Below are positions 34,856 through 48,100 of a stretch of DNA of 64,000 nt, one piece after another. This DNA is from Caprella mutica (taxonomy: Eukaryota; Arthropoda; Malacostraca; Amphipoda; Caprellidae). The DNA is taken from contig CANNZV010002521.1 in the NCBI GenBank assembly GCA_947561585.1, forward strand, positions 97,496 to 161,495. Reading direction: 5' to 3'. How positions within the stretch are numbered: the first letter of the stretch is position 1; each line of letters begins with the position of its first letter. Below the pieces are notes generated by a model. The model saw only the letters and a list, made by a program, of their open reading frames with translations, did no database searches and was not told where the DNA came from. The position numbers were made by a program, and so were the translations under genes.

Positions 34856-37800
34856 GTGAAATTCATTTCATCAAAGTGAAATATCATTTTATCAAAGTGA
34901 AATATCATTTCATTAAAGTGAAATATCATTTCATTAAAGTGAAATATCATTTCATCAAAGTGAAATATCATTTCATCAAAGTGAAATATCACTTCATTAA
35001 AGTGAAATATCATTTCATCAAAGTGAAATATCATTTCATCAAAGTGAAATATCATTTCATTAAAGTGAAATATCATTTCATTAAAGTGAAATATCATTTC
35101 ATCAAAGTGAAATATCATTTCATCAAAGTGAAATATCATTTCATCAAAGTGAAATATCATTTCATTAAAGTGAAATATCATTTCATCAAAGTGAAATATC
35201 ATTTCATTAAAGTGAAATATCATTTCATCAAAGTGAAATATCATTTCATCAAAGTGAAATATCATTTCATCAAAGTGAAATATCATTTCATTAAAGTGAA
35301 ATATCATTTCATTAAAGTGAAATATCATTTCATCAAAGTGAAATATCATTCCATCAAAGTGAAATATCATTTCATCAAAGTGAAATATCATTTCATTAAA
35401 GTGAAATATCATTTCATTAAAGTGAAATATCATTTCATTAAAGTGAAATATCATTTCATCAAAGTGAAATATCATTTCATTAAAGTGAAATATCATTTCA
35501 TTAAAGTGAAATATCATTTCATCAAAGTGAAATATCATTTCATTAAAGTGAAATATCATTTCATTAAAGTGAAATATCATTTCATTAAAGTGAAATATCA
35601 TTTCATTAAAGTGAAATATCATTTCATTAAAGTGAAATATCATTTCATTAAAGTGAAATATCATTTCATCAAAGTGAAATATCATTTCATTAAAGTGAAA
35701 TATCATTTCATCAAAGTGAAATATCATTTCATCAAAGTGAAATATCATTTCATTAAAGTGAAATATCATTTCATCAAAGTGAAATATCATTTCATTAAAG
35801 TGAAATATCATTTCATCAAAGTGAAATATCATTTCATTAAAGTGAAATATCATTTCATCAAAGTGAAATATCATTTCATTAAAGTGAAATATCATTTCAT
35901 CAAAGTGAAATATCATTTCATCAAAGTGAAATATCATTTCATCAAAGTGAAATATCATTTCATCAAAGTGAAATATCATTTCATCAAAGTGAAATATCAT
36001 TTCATCAAAGTGAAATATCATTTCATTAAAGTGAAATATCATTTCATTAAAGTGAAATATCATTTCATCAAAGTGAAATATCATTCCATCAAAGTGAAAT
36101 ATCATTTCATCAAAGTGAAATATCATTTCATTAAAGTGAAATATCATTTCATTAAAGTGAAATATCATTTCATTAAAGTGAAATATCATTTCATCAAAGT
36201 GAAATATCATTTCATTAAAGTGAAATATCATTTCATTAAAGTGAAATATCATTTCATCAAAGTGAAATATCATTTCATTAAAGTGAAATATCATTTCATT
36301 AAAGTGAAATATCATTTCATTAAAGTGAAATATCATTTCATTAAAGTGAAATATCATCTCATTAAAGTGAAATATCATTTCATTAAAGTGAAATATCATT
36401 TCATCAAAGTGAAATATCATTTCATTAAAGTGAAATATCATTTCATCAAAGTGAAATATCATTTCATCAAAGTGAAATATCATTTCATTAAAGTGAAATA
36501 TCATTTCATCAAAGTGAAATATCATTTCATTAAAGTGAAATATCATTTCATCAAAGTGAAATATCATTTCATTAAAGTGAAATATCATTTCATCAAAGTG
36601 AAATATCATTTCATTAAAGTGAAATATCATTTCATCAAAGTGAAATATCATTTCATCAAAGTGAAATATCATTTCATTAAAGTGAAATATCATTTCATCA
36701 AAGTGAAATATCATTTCATCAAAGTGAAATATCATTTCATCAAAGTGAAATATCATTTCATCAAAGTGAAATATCATTTCATTAAAGTGAAATATCATTT
36801 CATCAAAGTGAAATATCATTTCATCAAAGTGGAATATCATTTCATCAAAGTGAAATATCATTTCATCAAAGTGAAATATCATTTCATCAAAGTGAAATAT
36901 CATTTCATTAAAGTGAAATATCATTTCATCAAAGTGAAATATCATTTCATCAAAGTGAAATATCATTTCATCAAAGTGAAATATCATTTCATTAAAGTGA
37001 AATATCATTTCATTAAAGTGAAATATCATTTCATCAAAGTGAAATATCATTCCATCAAAGTGAAATATCATTTCATCAAAGTGAAATATCATTTCATTAA
37101 AGTGAAATATCATTTCATTAAAGTGAAATATCATTTCATTAAAGTGAAATATCATTTCATCAAAGTGAAATATCATTTCATTAAAGTGAAATATCATTTC
37201 ATTAAAGTGAAATATCATTTCATCAAAGTGAAATATCATTTCATTAAAGTGAAATATCATTTCATTAAAGTGAAATATCATTTCATTAAAGTGAAATATC
37301 ATTTCATTAAAGTGAAATATCATTTCATTAAAGTGAAATATCATTTCATTAAAGTGAAATATCATTTCATCAAAGTGAAATATCATTTCATTAAAGTGAA
37401 ATATCATTTCATCAAAGTGAAATATCATTTCATCAAAGTGAAATATCATTTCATTAAAGTGAAATATCATTTCATCAAAGTGAAATATCATTTCATTAAA
37501 GTGAAATATCATTTCATCAAAGTGAAATATCATTTCATTAAAGTGAAATATCATTTCATCAAAGTGAAATATCATTTCATTAAAGTGAAATATCATTTCA
37601 TCAAAGTGAAATATCATTTCATCAAAGTGAAATATCATTTCATTAAAGTGAAATATCATTTCATCAAAGTGAAATATCATTTCATCAAAGTGAAATATCA
37701 TTTCATCAAAGTGAAATATCATTTCATCAAAGTGAAATATCATTTCATTAAAGTGAAATATCATTTCATCAAAGTGAAATATCATTTCATCAAAGTGAAA

Positions 37801-40781
37801 TATCATTTCATCAAAGTGAAATATCATTTCATCAAAGTGAAATATCATTTCATTAAAGTGAAATATCATTTCATCAAAGTGAAATATCATTTCATCAAAG
37901 TGAAATATCATTTCATTAAAGTGAAATATCATTTCATTAAAGTGAAATATCATTTCATCAAAGTGAAATATCATTTCATCAAAGTGAAATATCATTTCAT
38001 TAAAGTGAAATATCATTTCATCAAAGTGAAATATCATTTCATCAAAGTGAAATATCATTTCATTAAAGTGAAATATCATTTCATCAAAGTGAAATATCAT
38101 TTCATCAAAGTGAAATATCATTTCATCAAAGTGAAATATCATTTCATTAAAGTGAAATATCATTTCATCAAAGTGAAATATCATTTCATTAAAGTGAAAT
38201 ATCATTTCATTAAAGTGAAATATCATTTCATCAAAGTGAAATATCATTTCATTAAAGTGAAATATCATTTCATTGAAGTGAAATATCATTTCATCAAAGT
38301 GAAATATCATTTCATCAAAGTGAAATATCATTTCATTAAAGTGAAATATCATTTCATCAAAGTGAAATATCATTTCATCAAAGTGAAATATCATTTCATT
38401 AAAGTGAAATATCATTTCATCAAAGTGAAATATCATTTCATTAAAGTGAAATATCATTTCATTAAAGTGAAATATCATTTCATCAAAGTGAAATATCATT
38501 TCATCAAAGTGAAATATCATTTCATCAAAGTGAAATATCATTTCATTAAAGTGAAATATCATTTCATTAAAGTGAAATATCATTTCATCAAAGTGAAATA
38601 TCATTTCATCAAAGTGAAATATCATTTCATTAAAGTGAAATATCATTTCATCAAAGTGAAATATCATTTCATCAGAGTGAAATATCATTTCATTAAAGTG
38701 AAATATCATTTCATTAAAGTGAAATATCATTTCATCAAAGTGAAATATCATTTCATCAAAGTGAAATATCATTTCATTAAAGTGAAATATCATTTCATTA
38801 AAGTGAAATATCATTTCATTAAAGTGAAATATCATTTCATCAAAGTGAAATATCATTTCATCAAAGTGAAATATCATTTCATTAAAGTGAAATATCATTT
38901 CATCAAAGTGAAATATCATTTCATCAAAGTGAAATATCATTTCATCAAAGTGAAATATCATTTCATTAAAGTGAAATATCATTTCATCAAAGTGAAATAT
39001 CATTTCATTAAAGTGAAATATCATTTCATTAAAGTGAAATATCATTTCATCAAAGTGAAATATCATTTCATTAAAGTGAAATATCATTTCATTAAAGTGA
39101 AATATCATTTCATCAAAGTGAAATATCATTTCATCAAAGTGAAATATCATTTCATTAAAGTGAAATATCATTTCATCAAAGTGAAATATCATTTCATTAA
39201 AGTGAAATATCATTTCATTAAAGTGAAATATCATTTCATCAAAGTGAAATATCATTTCATCAAAGTGAAATATCATTTCATTAAAGTGAAATATCATTTC
39301 ATTAAAGTGAAATATCATTTCATCAAAGTGAAATATCATTTCATCAAAGTGAAATATCATTTCATTAAAGTGAAATATCATTTCATCAAAGTGAAATATC
39401 ATTTCATTAAAGTGAAATATCATTCCATCAAAGTGAAATATCATTTCATCAAAGTGAAATATCATTTCATCAAAGTGAAATATCATTTCATTAAAGTGAA
39501 ATATCATTTCATTAAAGTGAAATATCATTTCATTAAAGTGAAATATCATTTCATTAAAGTGAAATATCATTTCATCAAAGTGAAATATCATTTCATTAAA
39601 GTGAAATATCATTTCATTAAAGTGAAATATCATTTCATCAAAGTGAAATATCATTTCATCAAAGTGAAATATCATTTCATTAAAGTGAAATATCATTTCA
39701 TTAAAGTGAATTATCATTTCATCAAAGTGAAATATCATTTCATTAAAGTGAAATATCATTTCATCAAAGTGAAATATCATTTCATCAAAGTGAAATATCA
39801 TTTCATTAAAGTGAAATATCATTTCATCAAAGTGAAATATCATTTCATCAAAGTGAAATATCATTTCATCAAAGTGAAATATCATTTCATCAAAGTGAAA
39901 TATCATTTCATCAAAGTGAAATATCATTTCATCAAAGTGAAATATCATTTCATTAAAGTGAAATATCATTTCATTAAAGTGAAATATCATTTCATCAAAG
40001 TGAAATATCATTTCATCAAAGTGAAATATCATTTCATTAAAGTGAAATATCATTTCATCAAAGTGAAATATCATTTCATTAAAGTGAAATATCATTTCAT
40101 TAAAGTGAAATATCATTTCATTAAAGTGAAATATCATTTCATTAAAGTGAAATATCATTTCATCAAAGTGAAATATCATTTCATTAAAGTGAAATATCAT
40201 TTCATTAAAGTGAAATATCATTTCATCAAAGTGAAATATCATTTCATCAAAGTGAAATATCATAACATTAAAGTGAAATATCATTTCATCAAAGTGAAAT
40301 ATCATTTCATCAAAGTGAAATATCATTTCATCAAAGTGAAATATCATTTCATTAAAGTGAAATATCATTTCATTAAAGTGAAATATCATTTCATCAAAGT
40401 GAAATATCATTTCATCAAAGTGAAATATCATTTCATTAAAGTGAAATATCATTTCATCAAAGTGAAATATCATTTCATCAAAGTGAAATATCATTTCATC
40501 AAAGTGAAATATCATTTCATTAAAGTGAAATATCATTTCATCAAAGTGAAATATCATTTCATTAAAGTGAAATATCATTTCATTAAAGTGAAATATCATT
40601 TCATCAAAGTGAAATATCATTTCATTAAAGTGAAATATCATTTCATCAAAGTGAAATATCATTTCATCAAAGTGAAATATCATTTCATTAAAGTGAAATA
40701 TCATTTCATTAAAGTGAAATATCATTTCATCAAAGTGAAATATCATTTCATCAAAGTGAAATATCATTTCATCAAAGTGAA

Positions 40782-40786
40782 ATATC
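40782..40786 (+). repeat. Left target-site duplication of BEL element (ATATC)
   Basis: ATATC here and at 49012-49016 flank the element. Removing the element and one copy restores an unbroken 21-bp satellite unit. A shared C leaves a 4-bp ATAT duplication as an alternative reading. Confidence 0.9.
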
Positions 40787-40933
40787 TATTAAATGCATTG
40801 TGAGACAAAGATTTTAAGTATTGAAGTTAATTTGTCGATGTTCATTTGTTTTATTGTTTTAGGTTCTTTCAGTCGCTGACGTGTCATTCTCTTCACATTA
40901 GTATTTGTTTCGTCGTGCTAAGAATAAGATGCG

Positions 40934-40984
40934 TGCCGGTCTACTGCGCATACACACATTTGTGTATGTGCAGTGGAACCGGCA
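40934..40984 (+). repeat. Stem-loop within LTR
   Basis: TGCCGGT pairs with ACCGGCA, ACTGC with GCAGT, and CATACACA with TGTGTATG, separated by a small internal loop and a G-T pair, with loop CATT. It lies upstream of the TATA box, so in the 5' LTR it is probably in U3. The copy in the 3' LTR is at 48365-48415. Confidence 0.85.
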
Positions 40985-41184
40985 TTTTTAGTTGGTTACT
41001 TTTCTACAGGTTCATTATTTGATTAGATAGTTAATGATTTGGTAATCCCGAACCCTGTGAGTTAGTCTGTGGTTGATATGCAGTTTTGTATCAGAGCCTG
41101 AAAACGATAATCTCTTTAGTTCGGATTCAGTTGTGGAAGGAATATTTGAGATCGGAGTAAAATATTAGTCAGGTGAGATAATAG

Positions 41185-41192
41185 TATAAAAG
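41185..41192 (+). promoter_or_regulatory. TATA box of 5' LTR
   Basis: TATAAAAG in the 5' LTR, about 230 bp upstream of an AATAAA. Its order relative to the poly(A) signal fits a U3-R arrangement. The same motif is at 48616-48623 in the 3' LTR. Confidence 0.65.
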
Positions 41193-41580
41193 TTTAATCT
41201 GAATGGTATTTGGGTGCCCTGATGAATTTGTTCTTTAGATATGCCAGATCTATGTTTGCCATTGTAGCATTAGTGGTAGCATTAGTTCCAGTTTTACATA
41301 AGTAAAGTGAGACTTAAGTGCGAATAGTTTTACCGAGTAGAATCTTAATCAAACCACATATTTATATTAGTAGTTTTTTATTGAGAGAATTTTAGTGTGA
41401 AGAATCTTATTGTCAATAAAGTAGTAGCTGTGCTTTTAATGTTTAACTTAGGATTGATTTTGATGTAAATTTTAAAGTATTTTTATTTTTGTACTTGCAG
41501 TACCATCAAACACTAGTGTTACCAAGATAGAAATAAATCTCGGAGGTAACTGGCGTTTTGCTCCCCCTCCCCAACTGACA

Positions 41581-42188
41581 GTACTGACTACTGGCTCTCA
41601 TCCTTGGGGGGAGCACGGACTGTGGCTCTGGAGAGGAACATGATTTGAGTTGTCAAAACGGTGATTGCTGTGGCTTACAGCTTACAATCTTCGCAAGGAG
41701 GATAACCAGACATTATTATTTTGCGAGGTAGTTGCTGGTCTAAAATATATATTGATTCTGGGGTTAGTGTATCGATACCTAATTCCGGTAGATGAGTCGA
41801 TGTGGGAAATTGTCTGACACTTAGACTATTACAAGTTTACGGTTGGAGGAACATGGATAACTCCCTATAAGAACCATAAGAGTGCTATTTTTGGTTGTGC
41901 GATTTTGGTTGTGCGATTTTGGTTGTGCGATTTTTGGTAGTGCGATTTTTGTTGTGCGATTTTTGTTGTGCGATTTTTGGTTGTGCGATTTTTGGTTGTG
42001 CGAATTTTGGTTGTGCTATTTTGGTTGTGCAATTAAGAGTGCGATTTTGGTTGTGAGATTAAGAGCATTAGATTTTGAGAGTAATTGGTGTGTAGTAAGT
42101 TGAAGCACAAGAAAAGGTGAAATATAATTCTTGGTTTTGTAACCCATTAACTCGAATAAATTTTCTTTGTGTATAATTCGAGATAGGT
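41581..42188 (+). other. BEL untranslated leader
   Basis: The 608 bp between the 5' LTR and the Gag-Pol start. A primer-binding site should lie near its beginning. TGGCTCTCATCC at 41592 starts with TGG as expected but no tRNA was matched. The distal half holds a degenerate tandem of TTTTGGTTGTGCGA. Confidence 0.8.
41885..42066 (+). repeat. Degenerate 14-15-bp tandem repeat in BEL leader
   Basis: About a dozen copies related to TTTTGGTTGTGCGA with length changes in the T run. It creates a 73-codon frame (41882-42103) of repeated CDFW-like residues, judged to be a by-product. It could be structured or act as a packaging region, which is speculation. Confidence 0.8.
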
Positions 42189-45100
42189 ATGGAGAGACTT
42201 AACATTCATGAATTGAAGATTGTGTTGCGCCATTTGGGTTTTCCATCGTCAGGTAGTAAGAACGATTTATTGAGTCGTTTGCAGGCGATTTTGATGGAAA
42301 GAGAAATACGATTCGATGACATCGTGACCGAAGCCCTAGAGAGTGGGAGCATTGTGAATCACGATGATAACGTATCTCGTGTAAGTCGTACTTCATGTGC
42401 CGAATCTAAAGCGCACAATAGAGTGGAAGATAAAGTTAGTGTGGCGGGAGGTAATAGAAAGGAGGACGTCTCACCAGATGATAGTGTATCACAGGTGGGT
42501 GGAGCGCGTCAAGAGGAAAGAGAGAAGTCTAGATCAGCTATGGGAGTTATAGGGGGTTCACATGTATCGAGACGAAGTAGTAGAGTAGGGTCGGTAGTAT
42601 CTCGGAATGGCTCGTGTATGACTACTGTATCAGCTTTAGAGAAAAGAAGAGAGATTGAGGTTAAGCGAGCAGTGCAAGTTGCGAAGGACGCTAAACTTGA
42701 ACATATTGAAAAGATAAAGGAACGGCATCAGAGAGCAAGTTTAGAAGCAAAAAGAAAATTAGAGGAGGAAAAGCAGCGTTTAGAGGTAGAGGAGCAATTA
42801 CAGGAAATGGAATTAGCAGCCGAGATTAGGGCTCTCGAGAGAGAGTCACGAGAGGAGGCATTAAGAGTGGAAGCAGATGCTTGGGCTAAGTTCGAGGAAT
42901 TTGATATGGAAGCTGTGCAGAAAGTAGAAACCCCATTGCAGCGCTTAAATGTAGACGAAATCTTGACAAAACAGTCTTGTAAGAATGAAGAACTGAGTCT
43001 AGGAGTTCAAGAACAGAAAATCTCTGATAGAATGAAAGCCAAGGGAGAAATTCCAGTGGGTTTAAAAATGAATTGTGGAAAGAGGGAGTGTAATTCGAAA
43101 GACGATAATAAAAGTGGGTTAGGAATATTTAATGCGGGAAAAGTTCATAATGATTCGGGACCAAAAGATTCTCTCTTGCGTGAGTTAATTGCTAGTAATG
43201 TAAGGATAGGTTTGCCTAAACATGAGATCGAATGTTTTAGTGGCGATGCTACGCAATATACTATCTTCAAGGGATCCATGCAGGAGATAAATAGGTCTGA
43301 GACCTTGAGCTATGAAGAAAAGCTGCACTATGCATATCAATATACTAGGGGGGAACCGCGAGAATTGGTCAAAGCGGCACTGTACATGACTCCACGAAGG
43401 GGATTTGAGGAGGTTTGGAGATGGTTTGACGAGAAATATGGGGCACCGGAGAAGATTGGGGCAGAGTTTGTTGACAGTCTCTTATCTCGAGCATCGGTTG
43501 CACGTGATGATGTCGAAGGATTGAAATCTTATGCGGTTTCGCTGAGACTCACAATGAATGTAATGGATAGAATCCCATATGGTAAATCTGAACTTGAGCA
43601 TCCTAAGACGATAAGAGCATTAGTGAGCAAATTGCCATATTCACTCCAAGAGAAATGGAGAAACATGTCTGCAGATAGTAGATATGAGCAGGGGGAATAT
43701 TTGGGCTATGGGAGTTTAGTTAGTTTTGTGGAAAGGGTAGCTAGAACGGACTCTGACCCATTATTCGGTAAATCTGCCATGCAACGTGCCTCTGAAGAAC
43801 AGATGGGAAGAGCTAACGGTATGAAGAGGAGGGTGCCTATCAATGTAGTTTCATGTGAAGCTGCTCAGGGAGAGAAGGTGAACGAGAAACTGGGGAATCA
43901 GTTAGGAGGTATCGAAGCAGTAGGAAGAGAATATAGTCGGGGAGAGTTGTGTATCTTTTGTAGAGGCACTCATATTATAGATAATTGTTCTGGGTTCAAA
44001 AGGATAAGTAATGATCATCGGCTCGAAGTTATTAAGAAAAAAGGAGCATGTTTCATTTGTCTAAAAATTGGGCATGGGGCTGGCAAATGCCCAACGCCTA
44101 GTAGGTGTAACAAGTGCACTAGGTTTCACCATAGCTTACTGCATGTAGATAGTAAACAGAAAATGCGAGAAGAACAGGGGATGCCTTTCTCTAGTAATGG
44201 TAATTGGCGGGAATTTTCACACAAGGAGGGACAGGAGAGTAAAAAGGAGTTCTGGGCAGACAATCACCAATCTGCTAAGCACATAGACCGAAGTGTGCCT
44301 ATAGGCAGTGTTTCCACTGGTGCTGGTACCAAGGTTGGGAGTATGGCAGTAATGCCAGTGGTTGTTCAAAATAATAAAGGAAAGGAAGCGATCACTTCGG
44401 TGTTCTTGGATCCAGGAAGTGCTGTATCATTTTGCACGTGGAGATTGTTGAAGAAGTTAGGAGTAAGGCGAGAAGATATGCATGAAGTCGACTTGTGCAC
44501 AGAAACACTACACGACCGAAGAAATGAACACACTACTTTAACATCTGGTTTAATGGTGAGGGGTAAGAATGAAGAAGAATGGCTGACTCTTCCACCTATA
44601 TATGCAGTTAATAGGATACCTATTAGTGTGGAAGATGTGTGGGGAAAAGACATGGGGTGTTGGGCACATTTAACGGGTATAGCGGTGCAGCCACCAGGTG
44701 ATATTGATCTAATGCTGGGTACAAATGTGTTGGGAGCCCTGGAACCCTTAGAAGTGAGATCTTCATCGCACATAGGAGATCCTTATGCTATGAGGACTAG
44801 GCTGGGATGGTGTATTATGGGCATGCTGGGAGATAGGAAGGGGATGCGAATTGCAGTGAATAAAGTTCGTGTTAATAGGGGGGATATTAGTAGTTTGATA
44901 AATGAGGCGTTTGAGAGAGGATTTGAGGGGCTAAATGATGATAAACTAGGTTTATCCGGAGAGGACGAACAATGGTTGAAAATAGTAGAGGAAGGCTGCA
45001 AGAGAGTGGAGGGGCATTATGAGATCCCGTTACCGCTACGTGAAATTGAACGTGGTGTACCGGATAGTCGTGGTGCAGCTATGAGACGTGCAATGGGACT

Positions 45101-48100
45101 GAAAAAGAAACTAGTGAAGGATATAGAATTAAGGAAGCACTATGAAGAGTGTGTGGATGATATGATAGCTAAGGGTTACGCTGAAAAGGTATCGGATGGA
45201 ACTAGCGGTAGATGGTATCTCGCACATTTCTCGGTAAGGCATCCCAGTAAACCTGAGAAAGTTAGGGTAGTGTTCGACTGTGCTTCCAAGGTGGGTACAG
45301 TGGCTCTTAATGATTTGCTCCTTCAGGGTCCCGATTTAGCTACACAGCTACTAGATGTGCTTTTGAGATTTAGGGAGGGAGAGTTTGCATTCACGGCAGA
45401 CGTTAACGCTATGTTTCATCAGGTTAAAGTTCCGCTGGTGCACCGTGATTTCCTGCGGTTCTTCTGGTGGGAAGGTGGTGTAACTGATGGAATCATGCGT
45501 GAATACAGGATGGCGGTCCATCTATTTGGAGCAACATCCTCGCCAAGTGTTGCTAACTACGCTCTGAGACGCGTGGCTGATGATGCAGGGAAGGAGCGAA
45601 CTGCTTCTGCCAGCAGTGCCTTAAGGGAGAACTTCTATGTTGATGATTGTTTGTTTGCTGGGAGCGATCAACGGTCGTTGCATTCTACGGCAATAGATTT
45701 ATGCGAGTTATGTACTTATGGAGGATTCATGTTGAGAAAGTTTAGTAGTAATGTGAAGGAGATTGAGAGGGACTTAGGGGAAGAGTGCGAGATGGTGGTC
45801 ACTCAGAAGGTTCTCGGTGTCGTTTGGGATAAGTTCAAGGACGAGTTGGGGGTAGTTCAGTTAGATCTGAAAGGAGAAGTTAAGACAAAACGAGAGCTGT
45901 TGTCTACAATTGCCAAAGTATATGATCCCTTGGGAATGGTGGCACCGTTAGTGCTTCAAGGAAGGCTCATCTTTCAGGAGATCATACGTAGAGATGGTGT
46001 TGAGAAATGGGATGAAAAGTTAGGGCAGATTGAATGCGATAAGGTAAAGTGTTGGTTGACAAGTTTAGGTGCCATTGAAGGTATTCGCATACCGCGCAAT
46101 TTGGTGGGTTCTGACGAGGTGATGGGGGTGCAGTTACACATATTCGGTGACGCAAGTGAATTGGGCCATGCTGCTGTCGCATACGCTAGGCTGCTTATGA
46201 AAGATGGCAGGAAAAGGTGTGTATATATTTTGGGGAAGTCTAAGGTGAACCCCACCAAGTATGTGAGTGTACCTAGATTAGAATTAGTTGCGTCTACCTT
46301 AGTTGCACGTTTGAGTAGTAGAATTCGCGAAACCCTTGGAATTCATTTTGATAGAGTATGCCTATGGACCGATAGCATAACCGTTCTTCGCTATATACGC
46401 AACGAGAGGGTGAGATTTCATGCTTTCGTGGCTAACAGAGTGTCAGAGATTAAAAGAAGAACTAATACTGACGAATGGCAATATGTCGATACTGGATCGA
46501 ATCCTGCAGATGACGGATCCAGAGGAGCATGTACAGAAAGATGGCGTGAGGGACCAAGGTTTTTAGTAGAAGACGAGTCACTATGGCCTAAGGAAAAGGA
46601 GCAAGAAGAAGAGGGTAATGAAACAGAAGATCCAGAAATTAAAAGTGTTCCAGTCTTCAGAACTGGAATTTGGACATGCTTTTTGGGCGAAATGGCTGAA
46701 CGATATTCAAATTGGAGAAAGTTAGTCAGAGCTGTAGCATGGCTAACCAGATTCAAAGATTTTATAGCGAACGGTAGATGTAAGGGGGACAGTACAATTC
46801 TAACCGTCAGTGAACGTGAGAGCGCTGAAAGGTCCATCCTTAGAGCCGTCCAGAAAGAGTGTTTCCGAGAAGAATACGACAGATTGGAGAATTCAGAGTA
46901 TGTTAGAAAGGATAGTAACCTGGTGAAATTAGATCTTTTCTTTAAAGATGGACTTCTTAGAGTGGGTGGCAGGCTAAAAAGAGCGGAGTTACCCTACGAT
47001 AGTATCCATCCAATATTGCTACCTGCGAAACATCATGTAACAGGGTTGCTGGTACAGGACATCCATGTGCGGGCAGGCCATTTAGGCGTCCCAACTGTTC
47101 TTGGATGGACCAGAGAGAAGTATTGGATTGTTAGGGGTTATTCTACCGTTCGGCGGGTTATTGGTAAATGTCTAGTATGTAAGAGAGTTCAGGGACGGCC
47201 AATCCAACAGAAAATGGCTGACTTGCCATCTACAAGGGTCTTGGAAGGAGAGCCCGCTTTCACTTGCGTAGGAGTGGATTGTTTCGGCCCCTATTATATT
47301 ACCATGGGAAGGGGACGACAGCAGACTAAAAGATACGGGGTCATTTTCACATGTATGGCAGTCCGCGCAGTTCATTTAGAAGTTGCTCAGGACCTCTCTT
47401 CTGATTCTATTCTTCGTAGCATAAGGAGGTTCATGGCCAGGAGAGGCAAAGTCAGGCTGTTTTGCTCAGATAATGGAACAAACTTCGTGGGTGCTAGGAG
47501 AGAGCTGTTAAAGTCTTTGGGAGCGGATAGCGTAAGGAATGAAATCGGTGAGCGGGGTGTCAGATGGGAGTTCAATCCTCCAAAGGCATCTCACTTTGGA
47601 GGAGTCTGGGAGAGGATTATAAGAATCGTTAGACGTGTGTTGGAGGCATTCATGGAAGGGAAGACTTTCTCTGACGACAGCCTTTCTACTGTATTTTGCG
47701 AGGCGGAAGCAGTGATTAACAGCAGACCACTTACGATAGTAGGTAATGATCCTACTGTGGAAGCTTTAACACCTCAGAGATTGCTAAACCTGGGAACCAG
47801 CATGGACTATCACGGAGAAATACCTGATCAAAACCCTACCTTGGTGAAGAAGTGGCATCAAGTACAAGCGCTGGCTCAGCAATTCTGGCATCGTTGGTGT
47901 CGCGAGTATAGAAGTTCGCTTCAGGGACGCAGTAAATGGGTAGACAGGAAGCGAAACGTTGCAGAAGGGGATATAGTTATGCTAATTGATGAACTAGAAT
48001 CTAGATGTCATTGGCCGTTAGGACGGGTAGTGCGAGTGAAACGCAGTGCTGATGGTTTAGTGAGGAGTGTGGTATTGTGGTCCAGGGGCAAGAAGTATGT

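Larger units (their letters stand above)
25241..40786 (+). repeat. 21-bp satellite array, segment left of BEL element (about 740 units)
   Basis: The unit is TGAAAT + ATC + ATTTCA + TCAAAG or TTAAAG. TGAAAT and ATTTCA are reverse complements, so every unit is a 6-bp dyad with a 3-nt spacer, and neighbouring units form a second dyad around the 6-nt TYAAAG. The only common variation is C/T in that spacer. Because 21 is a multiple of three and the unit has a stop-free frame on each strand, very long reading frames exist on both strands (IFHFNEM / KYHFIKV heptads). They are not genes. At 40786 the array is cut by the BEL insertion and resumes in phase at 49012. Confidence 0.97.
40787..41580 (+). 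repeat. 5' LTR of BEL element
   Basis: It is 794 bp, from TATTAAATGC to CCAACTGACA, repeated at 48218-49011. It contains a TATA box, a poly(A) signal, a stem-loop and an acceptor-like TTTGTACTTGCAG near 41490. The left end is TA (or CTA if the ambiguous base belongs to the LTR), not the usual TG. The right end is CA. Confidence 0.95.

Noticed and set aside
41882..42103. 73-codon frame upstream of Gag-Pol
   Set aside because: It is the translation of the leader tandem repeat and has no domain.
44366..47575. Minus-strand frames inside the BEL Gag-Pol
   Set aside because: Antisense shadows of a clearly coding frame.
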